From assembly GCA_045862995.1 (NCBI GenBank), contig BTVX01000004.1, forward strand, positions 98,305-162,304: DNA of 64,000 nucleotides. The letters are read 5' to 3'. The first letter of the stretch is position 1. Each line of letters begins with the position of its first letter. Shown here one piece after another: positions 1 through 7,132 of the stretch. Position numbers and translations under genes: made by a program. The stretch comes from UBA2387 sp019454665. GTDB taxonomy: Bacteria; Armatimonadota; Fimbriimonadia; Fimbriimonadales; Fimbriimonadaceae. Below the pieces are notes generated by a model that had not been told where the DNA came from, did not search any database, and was given only the letters and a program-made list of their open reading frames with translations.

Positions 1-1302
1 CTGATCGAAGCACGACACGCCAAGGGCGCCGATTTCTATAAGTCCGTGGCTTCGACCATGGCCAAACTCACGCGCGTGGATCAGGCCATCTTGCACACCT
101 ACGCGCAGTTCAGCGATGCGTTCGTGGTGCGCGCCGTGGAAGGCGAAGTCCCTCTCCCGATGGCGCAGCAGGCGCTCCACATGGACGTGACCAAGGGCCT
201 GGAGTCCATCCCGACGCAGGCCGCCGACCGGCTCCGTGCCCTGCAGACCCCCGGCGACAAGCTGACTTCGGCCAATGTGGTCCTGCTGGATCAGGGCCGC
301 CCGTGCGGCATGCTCACCCTACGTTGCGAGAACCCGGAGACGTTGGACGAGGCCCGACAGCAAGCCGAAGAATCCGCCCCGATCCTGGCCTGGCTGCTCC
401 GCGAATCCGCCGCCCAGCGCCGCACCGAGGCCCGCCTGCGCGAGGCCGAACTGCTTTACGAAATCGCCACCGCAACCGCTGGCGCCCAGACGCCCGAGTC
501 GCTGGCCGCGCGCGTGGTCGCCGAGTTGGGCGAATCGTTCGATTGGGATCATCTTGGAGTCGTGTTCCTAGACGGATCGGAGATGCTCCATGTGGCGGGA
601 CGCGGGCGCACGATCCGGTTCCTGGAGACGATGAGTTTCGCCTACGGCCCCGGTTCGGCGGGATGGCTGAAGATCGGCGCGCCCGAACTGGCGCTCTTCG
701 ACGTGTTCGAAGACCAGCGTTGCGACCGCGCCGAAGCGCTCCGCCAACGCGTGGGCAGCTTCTGCGCCATCCCCATCCAGTTCGACGAGACGCCCTACGG
801 GATTCTCACCGTCTCCACCCCGGTTGCGGGCGGCATTGACGTCCACGAGCAGCACACACTCCGCTTGGTGGCCGCCGAACTGGGCCAGGCCATCGGCCGC
901 CTGGTCGAGCAAAGCCAGCGGGAGAGCGGCCTGATGACGGCCAAGGAGTTCCAGACGTCCGTCGCCGAGGCGGGCGAGGGGTGGTTGGTCTACCTGGAGC
1001 CGCTGAAGAAGGGCGACATTTTGGAGACGTTCGGCCGTCCGGCGCTCATGCGGGCGCAACGCACGTTCGCGCGCAAGTTGCGGGCCAAGTTGCCGCTGGG
1101 CGGGATGCTCTGCCGACGCACCGAGGGCGACTTCGTGGCGTTCCTGCCGGGCGCGTCGGAGCCCTTCGCGCACAGTTGGGCAAACGAGGCGGCGGCGATG
1201 GCTTCCATGGTGGCCATCGAAGGGGCCGGCGGGATGCGCAAACCCCTTGCTCTCCGCGCGCGCTCGGCGCCGATCCGCTCGGAATCGCCCGTCGCGGCGT
1301 AG
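1..1302 (+). CDS. GAF domain protein with degenerate GGDEF-like C-terminus (5' end missing)
   Basis: The reading frame is open from base 1, so the gene starts upstream of the window; the first internal candidate start is GTG at 46. Counting from there, residues about 20-110 look like the tail of one sensory domain (ending GMLTLRC). A helical linker around 115-150 (RRTEARLREAELLYEIATAT) leads into a GAF domain at about 150-290, with CAIPIQFDETPYGILTVSTP as its typical core strand pair. Residues about 305-385 resemble a diguanylate cyclase fold: RRTEGDFVAFLPG sits where active enzymes have RxGGDEFxxLLPG. The GGDEF signature is therefore lost and catalysis is unlikely. The protein is probably a cytoplasmic signalling or scaffold protein binding a small ligand. 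The fold match is by eye; the missing N-terminus could hold a receiver or HD domain. Confidence 0.7.
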   Translation: MIEARHAKGADFYKSVASTMAKLTRVDQAILHTYAQFSDAFVVRAVEGEVPLPMAQQALHMDVTKGLESIPTQAADRLRALQTPGDKLTSANVVLLDQGRPCGMLTLRCENPETLDEARQQAEESAPILAWLLRESAAQRRTEARLREAELLYEIATATAGAQTPESLAARVVAELGESFDWDHLGVVFLDGSEMLHVAGRGRTIRFLETMSFAYGPGSAGWLKIGAPELALFDVFEDQRCDRAEALRQRVGSFCAIPIQFDETPYGILTVSTPVAGGIDVHEQHTLRLVAAELGQAIGRLVEQSQRESGLMTAKEFQTSVAEAGEGWLVYLEPLKKGDILETFGRPALMRAQRTFARKLRAKLPLGGMLCRRTEGDFVAFLPGASEPFAHSWANEAAAMASMVAIEGAGGMRKPLALRARSAPIRSESPVAA

Positions 1303-1305
1303 GGG

Positions 1306-1872
1306 GTGGGTAACCTTCGGGGAGTGGAAGTCCTCTCGATCGGTTACGCCGGACGGAACCTCCAAGAGTTCGCGTCGCTGTTGCGCCAATACGGCGTAAC
1401 GCATGTGGTGGACGTCCGCACCAGCCCGTTCAGCAAGTTCGCGAGAGAGTTCGACCGCCCATCACTGGAAGCGGCTCTGCCCGAGCACGGGATTCGCTAC
1501 GTCTATCTGGGTGAAGAGCTGGGCGGGCGACCCGATTGCCCCGATTGCTACGACGCCGAGGGCCGAGTCATGTACGAACGCGTGCAGGCTCAGCCCTTCT
1601 TCCAGCGGGGCGTCAAGCAGCTTGTCAATGGCGCCGCGGTTCCAGGGCGAATGCTGTGTCTGATGTGCAGCGAGCGCAAGCCCGAAAGCTGCCACCGCTC
1701 GAAGTTGGTTGGCGAGGCGCTGGTCGGGCAAGGGGTCGCCGTCCGCCATATCTCCGAAGATGGCACGTTGGTCGAGCAATCCGCGGTGATGCAACGCCTG
1801 AACGACGGCCAACTCGACCTGTTTGGCGACGCTCGCGAGTCGTCGCGCAAGAACTACCGAAGGCCAGCATGA
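1306..1872 (+). CDS. DUF488 family protein, first of tandem pair
   Basis: The protein has up to 188 residues. It begins with the DUF488 hallmark LSIGYAGRNLQEFASLL, followed by VVDVRTSPFS, and ends with the conserved pair CSERKPESCHRSKL (Cys-x-Glu, then Cys-His-Arg), which is thought to form the family's functional centre. The biochemical role of DUF488 is not established. GTG at 1306 is the longest start; GTG at 1324 would give the more typical N-terminus MEVLSIGYAG. Its stop overlaps the next ATG (ATGA), so it is translationally coupled to a second, divergent DUF488 gene and then to a dual-OB-like gene. The three form one cassette. Confidence 0.8.
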   Translation: MGNLRGVEVLSIGYAGRNLQEFASLLRQYGVTHVVDVRTSPFSKFAREFDRPSLEAALPEHGIRYVYLGEELGGRPDCPDCYDAEGRVMYERVQAQPFFQRGVKQLVNGAAVPGRMLCLMCSERKPESCHRSKLVGEALVGQGVAVRHISEDGTLVEQSAVMQRLNDGQLDLFGDARESSRKNYRRPA

Positions 1873-2360
1873 GCCGAGAGATCTTCACGATTGGCGTGTA
1901 CGGAACCACCGAATCGGGCTTCTTTCAGGCGTTGTCGGATCATGGAATCACCCACTTCGTTGACGTTCGTCGTCGTCGAGGCGTGCGCGGTTCGCTCCAT
2001 ACCTACGCCAACGCGAAGGCCCTGGAAGCAAAGCTGTCGGCCATGGGCATCACTTATGTCCACCGCCAGGACCTCTCGCCGTCGCTTGAGACCCGAGCCC
2101 TGCAAAAGGCAGCAGACGCGGCATCCGACGAGACCAAGCGGGGCCGAACCGGTCTGGCCCCTGCCTTTGTCCAGGGGTATGAGTCGGACTGCCTTAACCA
2201 TTTCGATGCCGTCGGGTTCTTGACAGAGTTTCCGGCGGACGCGCGGATCGTGCTGTTCTGCGTCGAGAGTCTCCCTGAAGCTTGCCACCGGTCACTTCTA
2301 GCCGAGCGGCTGGCCCAAGCGGAGGCGAAGCGTTGGTTTGACATCACCCCGAGATCATGA
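1869..2360 (+). CDS. DUF488 family protein, second of tandem pair
   Basis: The protein has 163 residues from ATG 1869, which overlaps the previous stop by four bases (ATGA). DUF488 features are FTIGVYGTTESGFFQAL at the N-terminus, then FVDVRRRRGVRGS, and the C-terminal CVESLPEACHRSLLAERL that keeps the Cys-x-Glu...Cys-His-Arg pair. It differs clearly from its upstream neighbour: the second block has a run of arginines where the first has TSPFSKF, and an insert rich in charged residues lies around 75-95. The two are therefore old paralogues rather than a recent duplication. It overlaps the downstream gene at 2357. Co-translation suggests a heteromeric complex; the function is unknown. Confidence 0.8.
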   Translation: MSREIFTIGVYGTTESGFFQALSDHGITHFVDVRRRRGVRGSLHTYANAKALEAKLSAMGITYVHRQDLSPSLETRALQKAADAASDETKRGRTGLAPAFVQGYESDCLNHFDAVGFLTEFPADARIVLFCVESLPEACHRSLLAERLAQAEAKRWFDITPRS

Positions 2361-2977
2361 AAGTCGTCGTCGTTGGAAAGACGCGGATGTACAACGATCA
2401 GTGGTGTATCGGCGGTCTTCGATTGCGGGATTGGGCTTCGGTCCGACTCCTGCCGCCAGGACTCGGTCGGGCTTGGCCGACAGACACCCCTCTGAACGTG
2501 GGTTCCGTCGTGGAAGTCGAGGGAGCCCGACCCGCCCAGGTTGTGCTACCCCACACCGAGGACTTCCGAATCTCGCATCTGGTGCATTTGGGACGCTACA
2601 CCGGTGACCTCCCTGCCGACATCTGCCGCAACGTCCAAGTGGCGCGCAAGGGAGGTGTCCCGGTGTTTGAGGACTGCCTCTGTCGGATTCCGCCGCGCAG
2701 TCTTGCCATCCGCCACGGCAAGGTTCCCAACTTTTCCACTCAGTTCTGGATCGCCCATCGCCCACTGATCCACGAAGTGGCTCGCGAACGCGACTACTTC
2801 CGAATCGGGGGCGCTCGCGTGATCTATGTCGGAGCGCAAGAGCCGGTCGCGGTCGTCGCAGCCGGATCGCTGGTTCGGCTCTCCCTCGCCCGCTGGTGGG
2901 CACCCGAGGACCAAGAGGAGGCGTGTTACCTTCAAGTCTCCGGTTGGTGGCCGCCGCCGGCGAGCGGCAGTTGGTGA
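2357..2977 (+). CDS. Dual OB-like (DuOB-type) protein linked to DUF488
   Basis: The protein has 206 residues and starts four bases inside the preceding gene. It opens VVVVGKTRMYNDQWCIGGL, then SVRLLPPG and TPLNVGSVVEVEG, has a middle VVLPHTEDFRISHLV, and ends VIYVGAQEPVAVVAAGSLVRLSLARWW followed by CYLQVSGWW. From memory, this matches the Dual-OB-containing (DuOB) family, in which two OB-like barrels are expected to bind nucleic acid or nucleotides. Such genes are often found beside DUF488 genes. There is no signal peptide or membrane segment. I infer that it is the nucleic-acid-facing part of the three-gene cassette. The family name is moderately secure; the function is not known. Confidence 0.6.
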   Translation: MKVVVVGKTRMYNDQWCIGGLRLRDWASVRLLPPGLGRAWPTDTPLNVGSVVEVEGARPAQVVLPHTEDFRISHLVHLGRYTGDLPADICRNVQVARKGGVPVFEDCLCRIPPRSLAIRHGKVPNFSTQFWIAHRPLIHEVARERDYFRIGGARVIYVGAQEPVAVVAAGSLVRLSLARWWAPEDQEEACYLQVSGWWPPPASGSW

Positions 2978-3041
2978 CCCTGCCGCCGTCTGCCGCGAGT
3001 GGACCGCGCTTGGGCAAAAACCGCACTAAACCACGCGCGCG

Positions 3042-3141
3042 AACTTCCGCTATTTGGCCCCTGAAATCGGGGCGCTAGGTTCAATGCGGCCTTTCAAGCC
3101 CCCAAACAACTTCCGCTATTCGCCGCAACCCACTTCCGCTA
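3042..3141. repeat. Three short repeats of ACTTCCGCTA between convergent genes
   Basis: AACTTCCGCTATT occurs at 3042-3054 and again at 3108-3120, and ACTTCCGCTA at 3132-3141. They lie in the 160-bp gap between the end of the DUF488/dual-OB cassette and the end of the Fic gene; the last copy includes the Fic stop codon. The spacing is 66 and 24 bases. They could be binding sites or recombination remnants; nothing in the sequence decides which. Confidence 0.5.
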
Positions 3142-4263
3142 ATCGTGCCTCAGCGCCTGCTCGACGAGCGTCCGCAGCTCGCCCGAAAACTGCCAAAACC
3201 GAATGCGATCGCTACCGGAAGCAGGCTCCACGTGGCCTTGGACTGCCCACTCGGCCAACCACTCCCTTGCAGTCCGACCGCTGACGCCGAACCACTCGCC
3301 AAGGTCGGTGGCCGAGAACACCGGGCGGTTCGCGCCAACGGCCAACGTGCCCGCCATCACGCGCAGAACAAGGTTCTCGAGCCGTCGCGTCATCGGCAAC
3401 CTGGGTCGAGGCTGGGAGGCGAGACCCAACGCGTCTTCGGTCGCGCTACGCACTTCTTGCGCCCCTTTCAACAGGGTTGCGACGAAGAACTCGAGCCACG
3501 GAGTCAGGTCGGGATCGTGTCGCCCGAAGTAGTAGTTGTGGTGCAGACCCATCTGCAAAGCCGCGTAGTACGCCTGCAGATCCTGCGCATAGTAGTCCTC
3601 CAGAGCCAGATAGCCTCGAAAGGCGTAGCCGCTGCGCCAAAGCTCGTACGTGGCGAGCGCCCTTGTCGTGCGGCCATTCCCGTCGTCGAACGGGTGGATC
3701 GTCACGAATCGGTGAGCTACGATGCCTGCCCGGATCGGCGCGGGGATGCTCGCCGCTTCCGCTCCCGTCCACCAAGCCACAAACTCCCGCATCAAGTCCG
3801 GGACATCTTGCGGTTCCGGTGCGATGTAGTCGATGCGTCCGGTTTCGCGGTCCGTGATCCGCATCTGGCCGGTGCGGTACTCGCTCCGCTCCCTCGGTCG
3901 GCCCCGTCCGCCCGAGAAGACGATGGCGTGAAGTCGTCGAATCAACTGCTCGCTGGGCTCGATCCCATCCGCAATCGCCTCGTCAATCCACTCAAGGGCG
4001 CGCCAATAGTTCCTGACCTCTCTCTGGGCCTGGTTGGGTGTCCTGCCTCGGTCAATGATCGTTTCGGGGATGCTCTCGCGAGAGATCGGGTTCCCTTCGA
4101 TCAGGGTGGAAGAATGGGTGCTGCGCTGCCGGGCTACACGCCTCAGACGCAGGTCGGAAGCCGCCGAGATCGGCACGTGGTCCGAGAACTCGCGGTGGCG
4201 GGCGATCTCCATGAGCCGATGCACCATGGAGTCGCCATAGGCGAAACGCGGCCGGTAGCTCAT
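3139..4263 (-). CDS. Fic family protein (predicted AMP-transferase)
   Basis: The protein has 374 residues and a complete Fic core. The catalytic motif HPFDDGNGRTTR lies at residues 190-201, with His190 as the general base. The self-inhibitory motif SSTLIEGN is at residues 51-58 in the N-terminal helix, making this a class II Fic protein that restrains itself in cis. Residues about 315-345 (FSATDLGEWFGVSGRTAREWL) form a winged-helix-type DNA-binding element common at the C-terminus of this class. Fic enzymes transfer AMP, or occasionally other groups, onto hydroxyl residues of target proteins. No separate antitoxin gene is adjacent. It is convergent with the DUF488 cassette, with three short repeats between them. 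Confidence 0.88.
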   Translation of the reverse strand: MSYRPRFAYGDSMVHRLMEIARHREFSDHVPISAASDLRLRRVARQRSTHSSTLIEGNPISRESIPETIIDRGRTPNQAQREVRNYWRALEWIDEAIADGIEPSEQLIRRLHAIVFSGGRGRPRERSEYRTGQMRITDRETGRIDYIAPEPQDVPDLMREFVAWWTGAEAASIPAPIRAGIVAHRFVTIHPFDDGNGRTTRALATYELWRSGYAFRGYLALEDYYAQDLQAYYAALQMGLHHNYYFGRHDPDLTPWLEFFVATLLKGAQEVRSATEDALGLASQPRPRLPMTRRLENLVLRVMAGTLAVGANRPVFSATDLGEWFGVSGRTAREWLAEWAVQGHVEPASGSDRIRFWQFSGELRTLVEQALRHD

Positions 4264-4308
4264 CGCCGAATCCTATCGTGACACAAGCGACCGGCCGTCG
4301 GACGCGGC

Positions 4309-5052
4309 TCAGCCCAGGCGGGCGTTGACGGCGTTCCAGTCGATGACCTGGACGTACGCGTCCAGGTACTTCGCGCGGGCCGTGGCGAAGTCCAGATAGT
4401 AAGCGTGCTCGTACACGTCCAGCGCCAGAACCAGCGTGTGGTTCCAGATGGGGAACGTGTTTTGGGCGTCGCCCAGGTAGTTGAAGATGCGCTTCTCTTC
4501 GTGGTCGTAGGCCGTGAAGACCCAGCCGCGCGCGCCCATGCCCGTCGCCTTCAGGTCCTGAACCCAGGCCTCGAAGCTGCCGTAGGCTTGCTCGATGAGC
4601 GTGGCGATGCGTCCCGTGGCGGGGCCGCCGGCGCCGCCGATCGTGTCGAAGTAGACGTTGTGGTTGATCAGGCCCTCGTAGGCGAACGAATAGTCGGCCT
4701 TCAGGGCGCGGATGTCGCTGTAGATCTGGTTCGCCTTGGCGGGGTCGGTGTCGAGCGCCGCGAGCTTCTGGCGGATCTCGTTGGTCTTGCGGGCGTAGCC
4801 CTGCCAGAGCTTCAGGTGCTCCTCGTGGGTTTTGCGCGAAATGCCGACGCGCTCGGTGGTGAAGACCTTTTCGGGGAGAGATTCGGGAACGGCGACGAGC
4901 TTCACATCCATAGTCTTGTCCTTTGCGGCGGCGAGCGGCCACCCGGATCCGGTCACGGACGCCACGCCGACGACTGCGGCGGCACCCATGAAATCACGAC
5001 GAGTCAACCCAGAACCGGGCTTGGCTCCATCCACCATCTGTGCCCAGAACAT
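4309..5052 (-). CDS. Superoxide dismutase (Fe/Mn type), Tat-exported
   Basis: The protein has 247 residues. An N-terminal LTRRDFMGAAAVVGVASVTG (residues 16-35) has the twin-arginine pattern, so export is folded and Tat-dependent. The Fe/Mn-SOD fold follows: candidate metal ligands are His79, His131 (in LINHNVYFD), Asp212 and His216 (in LDVYEHAYYLDF). GMGARGWVFTAYD corresponds to the usual GSGW region. The first helix is unusual: EEHLKLWQGY replaces the common HHQTY-type segment and is one residue shorter. The enzyme would dismutate superoxide outside the membrane. Metal preference cannot be read from the sequence. Confidence 0.85.
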   Translation of the reverse strand: MFWAQMVDGAKPGSGLTRRDFMGAAAVVGVASVTGSGWPLAAAKDKTMDVKLVAVPESLPEKVFTTERVGISRKTHEEHLKLWQGYARKTNEIRQKLAALDTDPAKANQIYSDIRALKADYSFAYEGLINHNVYFDTIGGAGGPATGRIATLIEQAYGSFEAWVQDLKATGMGARGWVFTAYDHEEKRIFNYLGDAQNTFPIWNHTLVLALDVYEHAYYLDFATARAKYLDAYVQVIDWNAVNARLG

Positions 5053-5098
5053 ACCCCATCTGGACTCGGAAGTCAGGAATGAGGCCCAGGCGAGCCCG

Positions 5099-5953
5099 TC
5101 AGTCGCCGTCCGGGTGCTTCGGCGTGATCAAACGCCACGACCGCCACAGCACGGCTCCGCTCCCCGCATCCACCACCACATAGGGGTTCGTCTCGCCCTC
5201 GTAGCCCACCCGGTATGCGGGCACGGCGGGCAGGTCCTTGCGAACGCCCTGCGGGATCTTGCCGTGCATTTGATCGGTTCCGTATCCTTTCTGGACCTCT
5301 TGCGGCACAGGGTTGTCCAGACTCTCCGGAATCAGGTGACGCTCTGCGCGATAGATTTGGTTTGCGATGGCCGACGCCTGCTCGGGCGTGAGCACGAAGG
5401 GGCCTTCCACTGGCTTCGCTTGCCGGATGAAAGCGAACTCCAGTAGGGTGCCGTCAACAGGGTCCACTTCAAGTCGAGCAAAGTTCCCATAGCCAAAGAT
5501 GGGGTGGCCATGCAGATGCTCGGACAGTGTGACCATAGCCAACGCATCGTCGCCAAAGGTGCCTGGCTCCTTTGGCTCGTCCATGCGAAACGACGTCTGA
5601 GTGATGCACCACTCTGCCGGGACTCCAAGTCGCAACGCCAATTGGCGCAACCGGCCACCAAGCTCATTTGCCGACCGGATGTACTCCGCCGTCCGGACCG
5701 AGCTTCTTGAAACACGGTGACGGGCTGCAAGGTCGTTCTGCAACCAAAAAGCTGCCCCGCCCTCGAGAACCTTCACTGTCGCGTCCTCGAAGATCACCAA
5801 CGTCGTCCGCTCCGCCCTATCGTGGCGCACTTGGACTGGCGTAGCCTTGCCAGGCGATACACCGCAACGCTCCAGGAACCGGGACGCTACTTGAACAGAG
5901 TCGTCTACAAAGAAAGGGGTCAGGGCAAATGCCACCATTGCTAGAGTTGTCAT
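5099..5953 (-). CDS. Exported protein of unknown function
   Basis: The best start is ATG at 5953, giving 284 residues and an N-terminus MTTLAMVAFALTPFF that reads as a short signal peptide. The frame also runs further upstream to 6046, but that part overlaps the neighbouring gene. The start lies one base beyond the neighbour's stop, so the two genes are co-transcribed. The C-terminal part (about 245-284), with NPYVVVDAGSGAVLWRSW, resembles the PepSY/YpeB-like phrase in which a bound value is stored as a property of a substrate, but this is weak. I do not recognise the family. Base composition is lower in GC than that of the flanking core genes, which may mean an acquired pair. Confidence 0.6.
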   Translation of the reverse strand: MTTLAMVAFALTPFFVDDSVQVASRFLERCGVSPGKATPVQVRHDRAERTTLVIFEDATVKVLEGGAAFWLQNDLAARHRVSRSSVRTAEYIRSANELGGRLRQLALRLGVPAEWCITQTSFRMDEPKEPGTFGDDALAMVTLSEHLHGHPIFGYGNFARLEVDPVDGTLLEFAFIRQAKPVEGPFVLTPEQASAIANQIYRAERHLIPESLDNPVPQEVQKGYGTDQMHGKIPQGVRKDLPAVPAYRVGYEGETNPYVVVDAGSGAVLWRSWRLITPKHPDGD

Positions 5954-5954
5954 T

Positions 5955-6923
5955 TCAGGCTTCCTCCGAAGCATACACCCAATCGGGATAGGCGCTGTTG
6001 AAGCTGCCCCGATATGCTCCCCTGAGCTTGGCATAGGGGTCTCCACAAACCTTCACGACAGATTCGAAGGTGGGACTTCTCTCGTCTCCGCCGGGCCATG
6101 TGGCAGCAAATGCAAGCTGAGCAGCTTTCAAAACGCCCCAGCCCGCTTTGAGCTCGGCATACAGCGTTGTGCAAAAAACTCGCATTTGCGACGCAAGAAT
6201 CGTGACCTTGAAGCCCAACGCCGCCCTTCCGGTCGCTGGAGCCCCAGCGAGGTAAGCATCGCCGAACTCGGTATTGGCGAACGGCTTGCAGCTCATCACG
6301 AGGGCAAACTGAAGCGGGGGCCTTTCAGCCGGCAATCCAGCTTGGACAGCGGCGACCGCCTTGTTCTTGTTCACCTCGCCTCCGCCCGGAGGATGGATGA
6401 TTCCTATGCTACCGTGTGCCACCGTCTGGACATGCGTGGCCATGCGAATCGAATCAGACGAATCATCGGCATAGTTCGCCGCCGTCCATGCAGATCCGTA
6501 CACGTTGGCTTGCCAAGCACAGGACGCCAGCCCAAGAAAGCCATCGCCGTGCAGAATTTCCGACTCGTTTAGATTGCTGTCAGAGTGGATGCTGCGCTTG
6601 TTGTAGACCGTTCGCTGCGCCGACTCGGCGTTGAATGACTGCGTGGCTCCATTGGGCAGCCGCAGGACGCCACTGACTGCGTAGCGGACCGGCATGCCAT
6701 GCGGGAACCGAAACACGTCTTCAGCTATCTCCGAAGTGGAATCCCAGACCAGATGCAACGTGTGGTGACTTGGCTCGGGAGAGTTGAACGTCTTCTGATG
6801 CGCCTGATGACCGCCAACGGAGACGACATAGCTCACGATCGAGCACCCGGGTTCAACGGAGATCTGGAGATCCAAGGTGTTCATGGTCCCCGTGAAGAAG
6901 TTGGGCAACGCTCCAAACGACAC
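5955..6923 (-). CDS. Secreted protein of unknown function; N-terminus cut off by an apparent frameshift
   Basis: The main frame codes for 322 residues from GTG 6923 with no recognisable start signal. A perfect signal peptide lies upstream in the other frame from ATG 7015: MSKRRLWRCYGLLVMLCSH followed by AAVAQ, with an AxA cleavage site. Moving from that frame to this one needs one extra base in the short A-run at 6936-6939; the join would read ...AQVEKPSATVSFG. The intact gene would then be 5955-7015. Body features are several cysteines, the glycine-rich stretch IIHPPGGGEVNKNKA, and LQFALVMSCKPFAN. No family is recognised. It is the upstream partner of the exported protein ending at 5099. Confidence 0.6.
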   Translation of the reverse strand: MSFGALPNFFTGTMNTLDLQISVEPGCSIVSYVVSVGGHQAHQKTFNSPEPSHHTLHLVWDSTSEIAEDVFRFPHGMPVRYAVSGVLRLPNGATQSFNAESAQRTVYNKRSIHSDSNLNESEILHGDGFLGLASCAWQANVYGSAWTAANYADDSSDSIRMATHVQTVAHGSIGIIHPPGGGEVNKNKAVAAVQAGLPAERPPLQFALVMSCKPFANTEFGDAYLAGAPATGRAALGFKVTILASQMRVFCTTLYAELKAGWGVLKAAQLAFAATWPGGDERSPTFESVVKVCGDPYAKLRGAYRGSFNSAYPDWVYASEEA

Positions 6924-7015
6924 CGTGGCCGAAGGTTTTCAACCTGCGCAACTGCCGCATGCGAACACAGCATCACGAGCAGGCCATAGCATCTCCAAAG
7001 GCGTCTCTTCGACAT
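6924..7015 (-). other. Out-of-frame signal-peptide segment of the 5955-6923 gene
   Basis: ATG at 7015 opens a frame coding for a textbook signal peptide (positive n-region KRRLWR, hydrophobic core, AVAQ cleavage site). That frame then runs out of register with the long downstream frame. A single missing base in the AAAA run near 6936-6939 (on the minus strand, GTTGAAAACC) explains the break. It may be a sequencing error or a genuine inactivating deletion. Confidence 0.6.
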
Positions 7016-7132
7016 CACGTTTCACTTCCCGATACGACCGAACCATACCCCCCCAATCCAACGAGTCAAGCCCGCGGCTCTTGTTTTTTCAGATTTGGTG
7101 GACGGATCCAAGGCTTGCAGGGCACTGGCGGA

